Shown here piece after piece: positions 7,443 to 15,675 of a DNA stretch of 41,740 nucleotides. Positions within the stretch are counted from its first letter, which is position 1, and each line of letters begins with the position of its first letter. The position numbers and the translations under genes are program-made. This DNA is from CAYTBN01 sp964542165 (GTDB taxonomy: Bacteria; Myxococcota_A; UBA796; UBA9615; CAYRNR01). The notes under the pieces were generated by a model. That model saw only the letters and a list, made by a program, of their open reading frames with translations. It was not told where the DNA came from and searched no databases. Where the stretch lies: positions 1 to 41,740 of the forward strand of contig CAZITQ010000058.1 in NCBI GenBank assembly GCA_964542165.1. The letters run 5' to 3'.

Positions 7443-9795
7443 GGGTCCTCCCCACGATCAGCGACAGTCCGGTGACGTGGTCGGCCGGCAGGCCCTCGGC
7501 GGCCTGGAACAGCTGCTGTTGCCCGAGGCGGACGGCCAGCAGAACCCCCGGACCGCGCATCCTGAAGTCCAGCTGGACGAACTGGAGCAGCCCCCCGCTG
7601 AACACCGCCGGATCCTGATCCAGGCGGTAGGTCCCGGCCCCGCCGCCCACGCCGAAGATCAGCGCCGTGTCCGGCCGAATCTCCAGCTGGAAGGCCGCGT
7701 GGCCGCGGAACAACCAGCGCTGGTAGGTGCGGTCGAACTTGGGGTGCCAGCGGGAGTCGGTCACCGAGTCGATCTCGAAGCCTCCGCCCACCGAACCGGC
7801 GAGGGCGGTCACGCCGATGCGGATCACCGACGCCTGGGTGGCGGTGCTCCAGGATCGGTTGGCCCCGCCGGACGCGTAGTACGACAGCCCACGCCAGGGT
7901 CGATCGCGGGCGGCGAAGGCGTTGGTGGACTCCCGCTCTCCGGTCCCCACGTCCCAGGTCAGCGGGGAGCGGTCGCTGTCGTCCTCCAGGTCGGTGGGCG
8001 CCGCGAGGGGGTCGTGGGCCGGATCGAGGATGCCGGGCGGGGAGGCGGGGCCTTCGCCCATGGCCTCGACCGCGCGACAGGCCTGTTCGCCGCCGTTGTC
8101 GCAGCCGCGCCGGTAGGCCCACAGGGCCCAGGGGGCGTTGGCCGGCAGCCGGACCTCGCCGAAGTTCCGGAGCTGGTAGTCCTCGCCGGCGTAGAGCTCG
8201 CCGATCAGGGTGCACCCTTCGGGATCGCCGGCCCAGCAGGAGGCCACGGCCAGGTCCGCGGCGGGAAGGGTCTCGGCCGTCACTTCGGACTCGAGCACCT
8301 CGTAGATCGCCAGCGACCCACAGCCCGCCCGGTAGCCGCTGCGGCAGGCGTTCTCGAAGCTACCCGTGGCGAACGGCAGGTCCCGATCCACCCCCTTGCC
8401 CTGGTAGTAGGTCTGGCCGTGGACGTAGCAGGCGCGGCCGTCGCCACCCAGGCAGCCCGTCAGCAGCAGGGGGGTCGCCATGATGTAGGTGACCCCGCTG
8501 GTGCCGGGTCCGCCACCCCCACCCGGCAGTCCGCTCCCACCGCCGGGTCCGCCGCCGGGTCCGCCGCCGGGTCCACCGCTGCCGGGTTCACCGCCGGGTC
8601 CTCCCCCGCCGGGTCCGCCGCCGGGTTCCCCGCCGCCGGGTTCCCCGCCGGGTCCTCCCCCGCCGGGCTCACCGCCACCGGGCTCCCCGCCAGGACCGCC
8701 TCCCCCCGATCCCCCGGGTCCGCCGGGTCCGCCGGGTCCGCCGGGTCCGCCGGGTCCGCCCGGTCCGCCGGGCCCTCCCGGTCCGCCGGGTTCGCCGGGA
8801 CCGCCGGGCCCTCCCGGTCCGCCGGGCCCGTCCTCCTCACCCGTTCCGGCGCTCTGGGTCCCGTAGTAGTGGATGTGGACGCCCAGGGCGCCGCAGCTCG
8901 CCGCGTGTCCCAGGTCGCAGCCCATGAAGAGCCATTCCTGGAGCCGGTCCCGGGGCTCGGTTCCGGGGGGGCGGTCACCCCGGCGCAAGCATCCGTCCCC
9001 GTAGCCCGCCTGGCAGGCCCGTTCGTAGAACCGATGGGCCTGGCGGCGGTCCCGGTCGGGGATGGCTCCCAGCTCCACCGCGAGCCCCAGCTCGGCGCAG
9101 GCCCGTGGCCCCTCGGGCCACAGGGTGCCCGCGTCCTTGCACGACTGGGTGAGGGTGGCGTGCATCGCCTCGTCGTACACGAAGGTCAGGACGGCGCAGG
9201 ACGCCGGGTCGAGATCGCAGGCCCGCAGCAGGGCGTCCCGGGCCTCGGCGGCGGGTGGGCCGTCGGTTCCGGGGGGGTGTCGCAGGCCCGCCTCGATGCG
9301 ACAGGCGCGGGCGATTCGGCCGTTACGGCAGAAGCTCGCCATGGCCTCCGCGGCGGGAATCAGGCGGTAGCGGGGGGTCTCGAGGCGCAGGGCGTCCGGG
9401 GAGCGCAGGGTCTCGCAGGACGTCTCGTCGCCGTCCGCGCACGCCAGGTGCAGGGCGTCGAGGACCGAGAGACAGGCGGGTTCGTCCGACTCCTTGCAGC
9501 GCCGGGCGAGATCGGTTGTGCGGGCTTCGAAGCGATCCAGGGCGTCGCCGGCCTCTGCGGGGTCGGTCAACCCCGCCACCCGCTCCAGGAACGCCTGCCA
9601 TCCCGGATCGGGCATCATGACCGCGGCCTCGCGGCAGGCCTCGGCCTCACCCGACAGACAGGCCGCCACCCGGGGGCGAGTGGAGAGCGCCATGTCCCGC
9701 GGATCGTAGGCCCGCCCCGAACCGGGGAGCGCCAGGGTCAGCAGCAGGGCCCAGGGAGCCACGGCCCGGGCCCATCCACGACGGCACCGCCTCAT
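7432..9795 (-). CDS. Exported Cys-rich Sel1-like repeat protein with long Gly-Gly-Pro tract and C-terminal beta domain
   Basis: 787 aa. The ATG at 9795 overlaps the TGA of the upstream gene in ATGA. A signal peptide is present (APWALLLTLALPGSGRA). The N-terminal half has paired-Cys helical units such as CLSGEAEACREA, CKESDEPACLSVLDALHLAC and YERACQAGYGDGCLRRG, the style of Sel1-like/TPR repeats with a disulfide in each unit; further units follow the tract (CYVHGQTYYQGKGV, CRSGYRAGCGSLA). Residues of about 323-432 are an almost pure Gly-Pro tract. The final about 200 residues are beta-rich (ASVIRIGVTALAGSVGGGF), possibly a small barrel. Sel1 repeats are protein-binding scaffolds, so a periplasmic or envelope scaffold is inferred. 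The context is a tight operon of envelope proteins. The partner is unknown. Confidence 0.85.
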   Translation of the reverse strand: MRRCRRGWARAVAPWALLLTLALPGSGRAYDPRDMALSTRPRVAACLSGEAEACREAAVMMPDPGWQAFLERVAGLTDPAEAGDALDRFEARTTDLARRCKESDEPACLSVLDALHLACADGDETSCETLRSPDALRLETPRYRLIPAAEAMASFCRNGRIARACRIEAGLRHPPGTDGPPAAEARDALLRACDLDPASCAVLTFVYDEAMHATLTQSCKDAGTLWPEGPRACAELGLAVELGAIPDRDRRQAHRFYERACQAGYGDGCLRRGDRPPGTEPRDRLQEWLFMGCDLGHAASCGALGVHIHYYGTQSAGTGEEDGPGGPGGPGGPGEPGGPGGPGGPGGPGGPGGPGGPGGPGGSGGGGPGGEPGGGEPGGGGPGGEPGGGEPGGGPGGGGPGGEPGSGGPGGGPGGGPGGGSGLPGGGGGPGTSGVTYIMATPLLLTGCLGGDGRACYVHGQTYYQGKGVDRDLPFATGSFENACRSGYRAGCGSLAIYEVLESEVTAETLPAADLAVASCWAGDPEGCTLIGELYAGEDYQLRNFGEVRLPANAPWALWAYRRGCDNGGEQACRAVEAMGEGPASPPGILDPAHDPLAAPTDLEDDSDRSPLTWDVGTGERESTNAFAARDRPWRGLSYYASGGANRSWSTATQASVIRIGVTALAGSVGGGFEIDSVTDSRWHPKFDRTYQRWLFRGHAAFQLEIRPDTALIFGVGGGAGTYRLDQDPAVFSGGLLQFVQLDFRMRGPGVLLAVRLGQQQLFQAAEGLPADHVTGLSLIVGRTHDL
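8500..8832 (-). repeat. Low-complexity tract coding for Gly-Gly-Pro repeats
   Basis: On the coding (minus) strand the DNA is a nine-base period giving repeated Gly-Gly-Pro, interrupted by GEP, GGSGGGG and GSG units. On the plus strand the same bases read as a collagen-like PGPPGP frame, but that frame has no start signal and lies inside the real gene. The tract separates two Sel1-like blocks of one protein. Such repeats change length by slippage, and assembly collapse is possible here. Confidence 0.9.
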
Positions 9796-11210
9796 CGGTC
9801 GATCCCCGGCAGCGTTTCCACGTGGGTGACGTAGCCCACGCCCCCCCCCAGGTCCAGGTTCAGCTGCCACAGCAGCTCGCCGGCCTCGTCCACCTCGTCG
9901 ATCTGCCCCTGGGCGCTCCAGGTGATCAGGGTGTGGCCGCCGACCAGGCGCGACGCGTCCCCGTACCCGACCGAGTACAGGGGGGGATCGGCGGTGTAGC
10001 TCCACACCAGCTCCGCCAGTCCCGCGTCCTCGTCCAGGCTGTACTCCAGCGCCTCGGAGCGGAACCAGGGGGCCGAACCGCTGGAGAAGGCCAGGATCGA
10101 CCCGTCGAGGACGTGGAACTGGTGGGGCCACTCCCACAGGTCGGTGTACCCGCTGGCGTCGGCGAAGTCGCTGCCTTCCCCGCCGATGACGCGGAGCATC
10201 TCCCCCGTGGCCCGATCGATGGCGAGGATCGTGTTGTGGTTGCGCAGCGAGAGGTAATAGACGTCGTTCTCCGTGTCGTGGTCCAGGGCGTTGGCGTGGG
10301 TCCAGCCCGTTCCCACGGGCGCCGGCTCGTCCGGGTCGTACTCCAGGTGGTCCCAGGCGCTCCAGACGGTGATCTGCGCGCCGATCGGATCCTGCTCGAT
10401 GATCCGGTCACCCTGGACCGTCTCCCCGTCGACGTCGCGGCCGTCCAGGGCGATCAGCGCCAGGTTTCCATCCTCCCGCTCGACGAAGTCGTGGTGGGCC
10501 CCGGGCACCGCCGTCACCGTCACCTCGGAGCCGTCGTAGGGGAGGCGGACGACGACCTGGCTCGTTCCGCCCCCGGTGGGGGTGGTGGACGCCAGGTACA
10601 TCAGGGTGCGGCCGTCCAGAGAGAAGCGGGCCCGGCTGATCAGGACCGTGTCCACCGCGTCCTCGAGGGTGTGCCACCAGACGTAGTCCCCGTCCCGGTC
10701 CAGGACCACGGCCACCGACGGCTCGGTGATCACCGAGGTGATGAGGTACCCCCCGACGCTCGATCCGTCACCGTGGGTGGTCACCTGACCCTCGGGGAGG
10801 TGGGACGGCGGGTAGCCGGTGGTCACGGTGAGGGGCTCGCTGGTGTACCTCTCGGCCCCCTGTTCGACCACCGCCCGGATCGTCAGCTCCGACCCGGGCT
10901 TCACGCCCCACACCAGGGCCTCGTAGCCCCCGCCCTCTCCGGGGACCGCCACCGCCCTGCGGTCCAGCTCCCCGTCGGTGCCGAACTCGGCCCAGGTCCC
11001 GTCGGGCGACGATCCCTCGACGGTCCAGCGGACCTTGACCACGGCGGAGACGACCTCGCTCAGCTCCGCCGTGGCGCTGATCACCGGGGTGGTGTCGTCG
11101 TCGTCGTCCGGCAGCGGCGTGGAGTCGTCGTCGTCGGCCGGAGGGTTCCCGGTCGGACAGCCGACGAGCGACAGCGCCAGGAGGGTCGTGAGGGGGAGGG
11201 CGGCGCGCAT
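9792..11210 (-). CDS. Arylsulfotransferase-like (ASST family) lipoprotein
   Basis: About 472 aa. The ATG at 11210 opens a lipoprotein signal (LLALSLVGC, Cys18) followed by an acidic stalk (ADDDDSTPLPDDDDD). A short beta-sandwich-like part (residues of about 50-140) precedes a propeller that fits the ASST family: HHDFVEREDGNLALIALDGR near residue 238, THANALDHD near 305 with YLSLRNHNTILAIDRATGE following, and WEWPHQFHVLDG near 365. In the characterised E. coli enzyme, histidines in these motifs handle the sulfuryl group between phenols. The family also has many members of unknown substrate, so activity is inferred. The protein would be anchored to a membrane outside the cytoplasm. It is the first gene of the minus-strand envelope operon and is divergent from the ACHS-repeat gene. 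No strong ribosome site is visible. Confidence 0.82.
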   Translation of the reverse strand: MRAALPLTTLLALSLVGCPTGNPPADDDDSTPLPDDDDDTTPVISATAELSEVVSAVVKVRWTVEGSSPDGTWAEFGTDGELDRRAVAVPGEGGGYEALVWGVKPGSELTIRAVVEQGAERYTSEPLTVTTGYPPSHLPEGQVTTHGDGSSVGGYLITSVITEPSVAVVLDRDGDYVWWHTLEDAVDTVLISRARFSLDGRTLMYLASTTPTGGGTSQVVVRLPYDGSEVTVTAVPGAHHDFVEREDGNLALIALDGRDVDGETVQGDRIIEQDPIGAQITVWSAWDHLEYDPDEPAPVGTGWTHANALDHDTENDVYYLSLRNHNTILAIDRATGEMLRVIGGEGSDFADASGYTDLWEWPHQFHVLDGSILAFSSGSAPWFRSEALEYSLDEDAGLAELVWSYTADPPLYSVGYGDASRLVGGHTLITWSAQGQIDEVDEAGELLWQLNLDLGGGVGYVTHVETLPGIDR

Positions 11211-11277
11211 CTGATCAGTGTAGACACTCCGAACCGGGTTGGGGGGTGTGGCCGTGCTATCGTCCTGGACGGCGCCG

Positions 11278-13143
11278 ATGTCCACACGATCCCATCACCA
11301 CAGAGCCCGGCCCCTGCGCGTCGCGTCGCTGGCGCTGACGCTCGCGTCGATTCTGGCCACGTCGTCCCCCGCCCTCGCCGTCAGCGCGGATCTCTCGTGG
11401 GTGGAGGTCGATCTCCTGCTCGCCGACACGGGGACCGCCCGGGTGACCTACCGCTGCCGCTGGCACAACAGCGGGACGGACATGCACGGGTTCTACCTGC
11501 AGGGGACGGCCGCGCGGCCGGTGTTCGTGGCCGAGGAGTCGGTGGCGATCCTGCCCGGTGGTCGGACGGTGCCGCTGGACATCTCGTCGGCGGGGCCGTC
11601 GGCGGGGCCGGGCACCTGGGACGTGGTGCTGGCCGACGGCGAGGGGTGGGGTCCGGGCGAGGCGACCTACGTGGTCAGCTACGTGGCCGACCTCGCGGCG
11701 TCCGGTCACCTGGCCACCACCACCGGACCCGAGGGCCAGCTGCTGGCGGTGCTCAACTGGGCTGCGGTGCAGTGGGACGAGGGGCTGGAACACGAGACGC
11801 TCACGGTCCGGTTCCGCAGCGTTCCAGCCCCCGCCGAGGGGGACATGGGCCTGGAGGGGGCCACGAACCTGGGCATGCGCACCGAGCCCTGGGTCAACGA
11901 GCAGTACCTGATCACGTACGCGGGCGCGGCGATCGAGGGCGCGGACGGCCCGCGGCTGACGGTCCGCTTCCACCAGGACGATGTCCCCTCCCGGGGCACG
12001 CACCGGGTTCAGTTCTACCTTCCCGCGGAGCACTTCGGACCCCTCGGCACGGCCACGGCCGCCGCCGTCGAGCCGGTGTCGCCGCCCCCCGGGTACGAGT
12101 CCCCCCGCTACGAACCCACGTTCCCGAAATCGATCCGCGGGTTCTGGTACCGACGTATCACCCTGTGGCTCCTCGGCCTCCCCGGGTTGCTGTTCTTCCT
12201 GGGATTGATGCTTCGCAAGCACCGGGGACAGGCCCGGGCCTTCGCCACGGCCCCGGACATCCTGTGGGAGCGGGACGACTGGGAGCCTCCGCGGATCCGG
12301 GTTTCGAGCTACCGGGTGGAGGGCAAGGTCGCCGAGCTCCACGAGCTCGAGGCGCTCGCGCTGCTGGGGTTCCCCTTCCGGGTGCTGCTGGCGATGGTCC
12401 TCGACCGGCTGGAGTGGTCGCGCCGGCTCCAGCGGGAGGGCGAGGGGACCCTCCGCGTGGCCCGCCAGGGGGAGGCGCCGCCGGAGGACGAACCCTACGC
12501 GGCCTTCGTCTGGGAGCAGCTGCCCGAGATCCCGGACGGGGTCCCACTGGAGCTGCCGCGCCTGCTGGGCGAGCTCCTGGTGGGCACGATCCAGCGCAAG
12601 GCCTGGGATGCGGACCTGGACGCCACCCGGGCCCACTACCGGGAGCGATTCGCCGGCATGTACGGCGAGGACGTGGGGATCGAGCCGATCCGGATCGAGG
12701 ACGCCCGGACCTACTACCCCTACTGGATCACGCACCACCACCACCACGGCCACCGCGTGTGGTCCCAGGAACGCTACTCCGGGGGCGACTTCGGCGGCGC
12801 CGGGGGAGATCCGGTGGTCGGCGGAGCATCCGCGGCCGCTCCCGCCGTGTCCGGAGGGCCCGGAACCCCCTTCGGCGGAGGCCGCAGCGGTGGCGCGGGT
12901 GCCGGCACCAGCTTCGTGGTCGAGCTGGACGCCCTGGGTGCCGCGCCCGATCAGGCCACGTTCGGTGACTTCGCCGAGACCGACCTGGTGGCCGCCTACG
13001 AACACGCGGCCTGTCACTCGGCCTGTCACTCGGCGTGCCACTCGGCGTGCCACTCGGCCTGTCACTCGGCGTGCCACTCGGCCTGTCACTCGGCGTGCCA
13101 CTCGGCGTGCCACTCGGCCTGTGTGTCCGGGGGGGCCCACTGA
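11278..13143 (+). CDS. Membrane protein with DUF2207-like ectodomain and C-terminal (Ala-Cys-His-Ser)9 repeat
   Basis: 621 aa. The ATG at 11278 gives a signal peptide (LALTLASILATSSPALA); the ribosome site is weak. Residues of about 33-290 are a beta-rich exported domain resembling the start of DUF2207 membrane proteins. A single clear membrane helix (ITLWLLGLPGLLFFLGLML) lies near residues 297-315, followed by a helical domain, a HHHHHGH cluster near residues 487-493, a Gly/Ala-rich hinge, and at residues 578-613 nine exact ACHS units followed by ACVS and GGAH. With the N-terminus exported and one helix, the repeat should be cytosolic (inference). The stop overlaps the next start by one base (TGATG). 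The two downstream genes overlap in turn and include a radical SAM/SPASM enzyme, so the repeat is a likely modification or metal-binding substrate. No named family covers the whole protein. Confidence 0.85.
   Translation: MSTRSHHHRARPLRVASLALTLASILATSSPALAVSADLSWVEVDLLLADTGTARVTYRCRWHNSGTDMHGFYLQGTAARPVFVAEESVAILPGGRTVPLDISSAGPSAGPGTWDVVLADGEGWGPGEATYVVSYVADLAASGHLATTTGPEGQLLAVLNWAAVQWDEGLEHETLTVRFRSVPAPAEGDMGLEGATNLGMRTEPWVNEQYLITYAGAAIEGADGPRLTVRFHQDDVPSRGTHRVQFYLPAEHFGPLGTATAAAVEPVSPPPGYESPRYEPTFPKSIRGFWYRRITLWLLGLPGLLFFLGLMLRKHRGQARAFATAPDILWERDDWEPPRIRVSSYRVEGKVAELHELEALALLGFPFRVLLAMVLDRLEWSRRLQREGEGTLRVARQGEAPPEDEPYAAFVWEQLPEIPDGVPLELPRLLGELLVGTIQRKAWDADLDATRAHYRERFAGMYGEDVGIEPIRIEDARTYYPYWITHHHHHGHRVWSQERYSGGDFGGAGGDPVVGGASAAAPAVSGGPGTPFGGGRSGGAGAGTSFVVELDALGAAPDQATFGDFAETDLVAAYEHAACHSACHSACHSACHSACHSACHSACHSACHSACHSACVSGGAH
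13009..13128 (+). repeat. Twelve-base tandem repeat coding for ACHS, ten units
   Basis: Nine exact ACHS units and a tenth degenerate unit (ACVS). Two versions are present: a = gcctgtcactcg and b = gcgtgccactcg. The order is a a b b a b a b b, then the altered last unit. Both differences between a and b are silent, so the protein repeat is strictly kept while blocks of the DNA appear to have been duplicated. Confidence 0.97.
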
Positions 13144-14102
13144 TGGCGTTCGGACCCACGGCCACCGAGCGGGCGGGGCTGCGCTTCCTCGTGGGGGGCA
13201 GTCGCGGGTTCCTGCTGCGCTACCTGCTCGCCCTGGGGCTGTTCGTCATCGGCTGGGGGGTGTGCTGTCTGGGCTCCTTGGAGGTGGGTGTCCCCATCGG
13301 CAGCTTCGTGATGCTACTGGGGCACCTGCCCCTGTGGGTCCGGCGCCAGACCCTGGCCCCGGGTGGGGCCACCCCCGAACACGAGGACGTCTGGGCCCCG
13401 GTGGACGGGGACTGGTACGAGAACCTGGTGGCGCTGGAGAAGAAGGGCCGTCGGTGGGATCTGTCGGCCTGGGACATCTCCAGCGGTCTGGGGTTTGCCC
13501 TCCTGGTCCTGCTGGTGATGGTGATCGGGCCCGGGGCGCTGGTGGTCCTGGGGGCCTTCGGCGAGGCCGCGGCCATCCGCTTCCTGGCGGGCAGCGCGGC
13601 CCTGTGGCTCCCCCTGTGGTTCAACGGCATGCGCAGCAACTGGAGCCCCGGCGAGCTACGGCTCAAGGGAGCCGTGCTCCAGGACGCGGCGAGGGCGGTG
13701 TACGGGCCGCGGATCGCGGGGAGCTACGAGGCCGTGCCGATGCTGGCGCTGATGGAGACCCGGCGGGGCAAGGTCCCCGTGGACGCGCGCCTGATGCTGC
13801 GCCCGGTCGAGGACGACGGCTCGGGATTGATGGGGGTCCAGGTCCAGGTCTGCCTGAACAACGTGCGGGGCAAGGACTACCCCTACGCCTACTGCGTGGT
13901 GCTCGCCAAACCGGGGTTCCAGTTCCCCCGCCTGGACACGCCCCTGACCCTGGAACGGGGGGGCGGTGACGGCGTGACCTACCTGGTGATCCGTCAACAC
14001 GCGGACCGCCGCGGCGGCTGGCACACCAACTCCCGGGCGGTGCTGGGCATCGTCCACACGGCGCTTCGCTTCGCCGAGCAGGGGCGGCGGGACAACCGTT
14101 GA
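13143..14102 (+). CDS. Polytopic membrane protein of unknown function, middle gene of the ACHS/radical SAM operon
   Basis: 319 aa. The ATG at 13143 shares a base with the stop of the ACHS-repeat gene, so translation is probably coupled. Two hydrophobic hairpins are visible: residues of about 20-65 (YLLALGLFVIGWGVCCLG, then VGVPIGSFVMLLGHLPLWV) and about 120-165 (FALLVLLVMVIGPGALVVLG, then FLAGSAALWLPLWF). They flank a soluble loop (HEDVWAPVDGDWYENLVALE). The last about 150 residues are soluble, mixed alpha/beta, with no catalytic motif that I recognise. I do not know this family. Its fixed position between the repeat protein and the radical SAM enzyme, with overlaps on both sides, suggests a complex with the repeat protein or a role in handling it. 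That is inference only. Confidence 0.85.
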   Translation: MAFGPTATERAGLRFLVGGSRGFLLRYLLALGLFVIGWGVCCLGSLEVGVPIGSFVMLLGHLPLWVRRQTLAPGGATPEHEDVWAPVDGDWYENLVALEKKGRRWDLSAWDISSGLGFALLVLLVMVIGPGALVVLGAFGEAAAIRFLAGSAALWLPLWFNGMRSNWSPGELRLKGAVLQDAARAVYGPRIAGSYEAVPMLALMETRRGKVPVDARLMLRPVEDDGSGLMGVQVQVCLNNVRGKDYPYAYCVVLAKPGFQFPRLDTPLTLERGGGDGVTYLVIRQHADRRGGWHTNSRAVLGIVHTALRFAEQGRRDNR

Positions 14103-15556
14103 GCCTGCGCGACCTCTGGCGGCGCCGGCAGGGGGCCGCTGCGGACGAGACCCCGATCCCCGTCGACCTCGGTCCCGACGTCCCCCACACCATCGACCTT
14201 CGGTGGGTGGACCAGCTGGTGGCAGGAATCCGGCCCTACGTGGTGGTCCGCCCCGAGGACGAGCTGCTGATCCTGGTGCCCAACCGCCCGTGGAAGATGA
14301 ACGCGACCGCGCTGCGGGTGCTGTCGGCGATGCTGGACGAGGGGGTCGACATCGCGGAGGTGCTGCGACGGGAGGGTGACTCCCCCCGGCGGCGCCGGGA
14401 GCTGCACCACTTCTTCGCCGACCTGCAGGACCTGCTGCGGGGGCGGCTGGGGGAGGGGAGGGGGCGACGGGCGGTGGTCCACGAGCCCTTCGATCCCGCG
14501 TACTGCCGCTTCCCCGTCCTCTCGGAGCTCGCGCTCACCTACCGCTGCAACCTCTCCTGTCGGTTCTGCTACGTGGGGTGTCGCGCGGACGGGCTGCCGC
14601 CGGGGTGGGACGAGGGGCGGCGTATGGATCTCGCGGGTTTCCGCCGCGCCCTCGAGGTCATCCGCAACCAAGCCCTCTGTCCGTCCGTGTCCCTCACCGG
14701 CGGGGAGCCGACCCTGGCGCCGGAGCTGCCCGAGGTGGTGGCCCACGGCAAGGCGCTGGGGCTGCACGTCAACCTGATCAGCAACGGGATCCGGCTGGGT
14801 GACGAGCTCGTGGCCCGACTGGCGGACGGCGGGCTGGATTCGGCGCAGCTGAGCCTGGAGGGGCCCGACGCGGATCGGCACGATGCCCTCGTGGGTCGGC
14901 CCGGGGCCTTCGACCGCCTGTGGGCGGGGCTCGAGCGTCTGCGGGCGGCCGACGTCCGGGTCCACACCAACACCACGGTGAGCCCCGGCAACCTGGATGC
15001 CATCGGCGCGATCGTCGACCTCGTCGCGGAGCGTGGCCTGGACCGGCTGACCATGAACCTGGTCATCCCCTGCGGAGCCGCAGCGGGGGAACGCGAGGCG
15101 ATGGTGCCCTACAGCGAGGTCGGCCCCCACCTGCTGGCCGCCCGCCACCGGGCCGAGGATCGGGGGCTGCGCTTCATCTGGTATTCGCCCCTCCCCCTGT
15201 GCCTGGTCAACACCGCGGCCGAGGGGCTGGGCAGTCCCGGCTGCGCCGCCGCCGATGGCCTGCTCCACGTCAATCCCGCCGGGGACGTGCTGCCCTGCTC
15301 CTCCTTCCGCCACGACGAGTCCCTGGGCAATGTCCTGCGCGATCCCTTCGAGGACATCTGGCAGTCCGTGCCCGCCCGCTTCTTCCGGGACAAACGCATG
15401 CTGCCCGCACCGTGCGAGGGCTGCGACAAGACCCACATCTGCCAGGGGGCCTGCACCCTGTACTGGCGGGAGGTGGGACTGGCCGAGCTGGGTGGGGACG
15501 CCGCCGACGGTCCCCCGGCTCCGCCGGGGTTCTCTGGGGTCGAGGAACTCGACTGA
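14099..15556 (+). CDS. Radical SAM/SPASM enzyme with N-terminal PqqD-like peptide-recognition domain
   Basis: 485 aa. It starts at a TTG that overlaps the previous stop by 4 bp. Residues of about 45-120 (VVVRPEDELLILVPNRPWKM then NATALRVLSAMLDEG and a helical end) match the PqqD/RRE fold that binds precursor peptides. The radical SAM cluster motif CNLSCRFC is at residues 150-157, followed by SLTGGEPTLAPE, the usual SAM-binding GGEP. The C-terminal SPASM domain carries C382-x12-G-x4-C400 and the classic CEGCDKTHICQGAC (CX2CX5CX3C) at 439-452, ligands for one or two auxiliary Fe-S clusters. SPASM enzymes with an RRE typically modify ribosomal peptides, for example by thioether or C-C links. The likely substrate here is the ACHS tail encoded two genes upstream, perhaps also the Cys-rich lipoprotein downstream. 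Specificity is inferred from context. Confidence 0.93.
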   Translation: MSLRDLWRRRQGAAADETPIPVDLGPDVPHTIDLRWVDQLVAGIRPYVVVRPEDELLILVPNRPWKMNATALRVLSAMLDEGVDIAEVLRREGDSPRRRRELHHFFADLQDLLRGRLGEGRGRRAVVHEPFDPAYCRFPVLSELALTYRCNLSCRFCYVGCRADGLPPGWDEGRRMDLAGFRRALEVIRNQALCPSVSLTGGEPTLAPELPEVVAHGKALGLHVNLISNGIRLGDELVARLADGGLDSAQLSLEGPDADRHDALVGRPGAFDRLWAGLERLRAADVRVHTNTTVSPGNLDAIGAIVDLVAERGLDRLTMNLVIPCGAAAGEREAMVPYSEVGPHLLAARHRAEDRGLRFIWYSPLPLCLVNTAAEGLGSPGCAAADGLLHVNPAGDVLPCSSFRHDESLGNVLRDPFEDIWQSVPARFFRDKRMLPAPCEGCDKTHICQGACTLYWREVGLAELGGDAADGPPAPPGFSGVEELD

Positions 15557-15632
15557 GACGGGGGGTAAAACTCGACGCGTTCGCCTGGAACTCTGCTTGG
15601 TTTGGGGTCACGCGGTCCTTGGAAGTGTAATC

Positions 15633-15672
15633 AGATCAAATATTTACCGGTATGATCTCGCGTTCTTGATCA
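15633..15672 (+). promoter_or_regulatory. Possible activator-binding repeats upstream of the -24/-12 promoter
   Basis: In an AT-richer stretch, AGATCA (15633-15638) and TGATCT (15653-15658) form an inverted pair with centres 20 bp apart, about two helical turns. A third TGATCA (15667-15672) abuts the -24 element. Sigma-54 promoters need an upstream activator site, though usually farther away. The arms are only six bases and could be chance. Confidence 0.35.
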
Positions 15673-15675
15673 TCC

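Noticed and set aside
8489..8866. Collagen-like PGPPGP frame on the plus strand
   Set aside because: It is antisense to the Gly-Gly-Pro tract of the Sel1-like gene, with no ribosome site or signal peptide.
13035..13142. Upstream extension of the middle membrane protein through the ACHS repeat (LGVPLG repeats)
   Set aside because: It is an out-of-frame reading of the twelve-base repeat. The ATG at 13143, coupled to the previous stop, is the natural start.
15539..15553. GTCGAG-GAA-CTCGAC hairpin at the end of the radical SAM gene as a terminator
   Set aside because: It lies inside the coding end and no T-run follows, so the evidence for termination is too thin.
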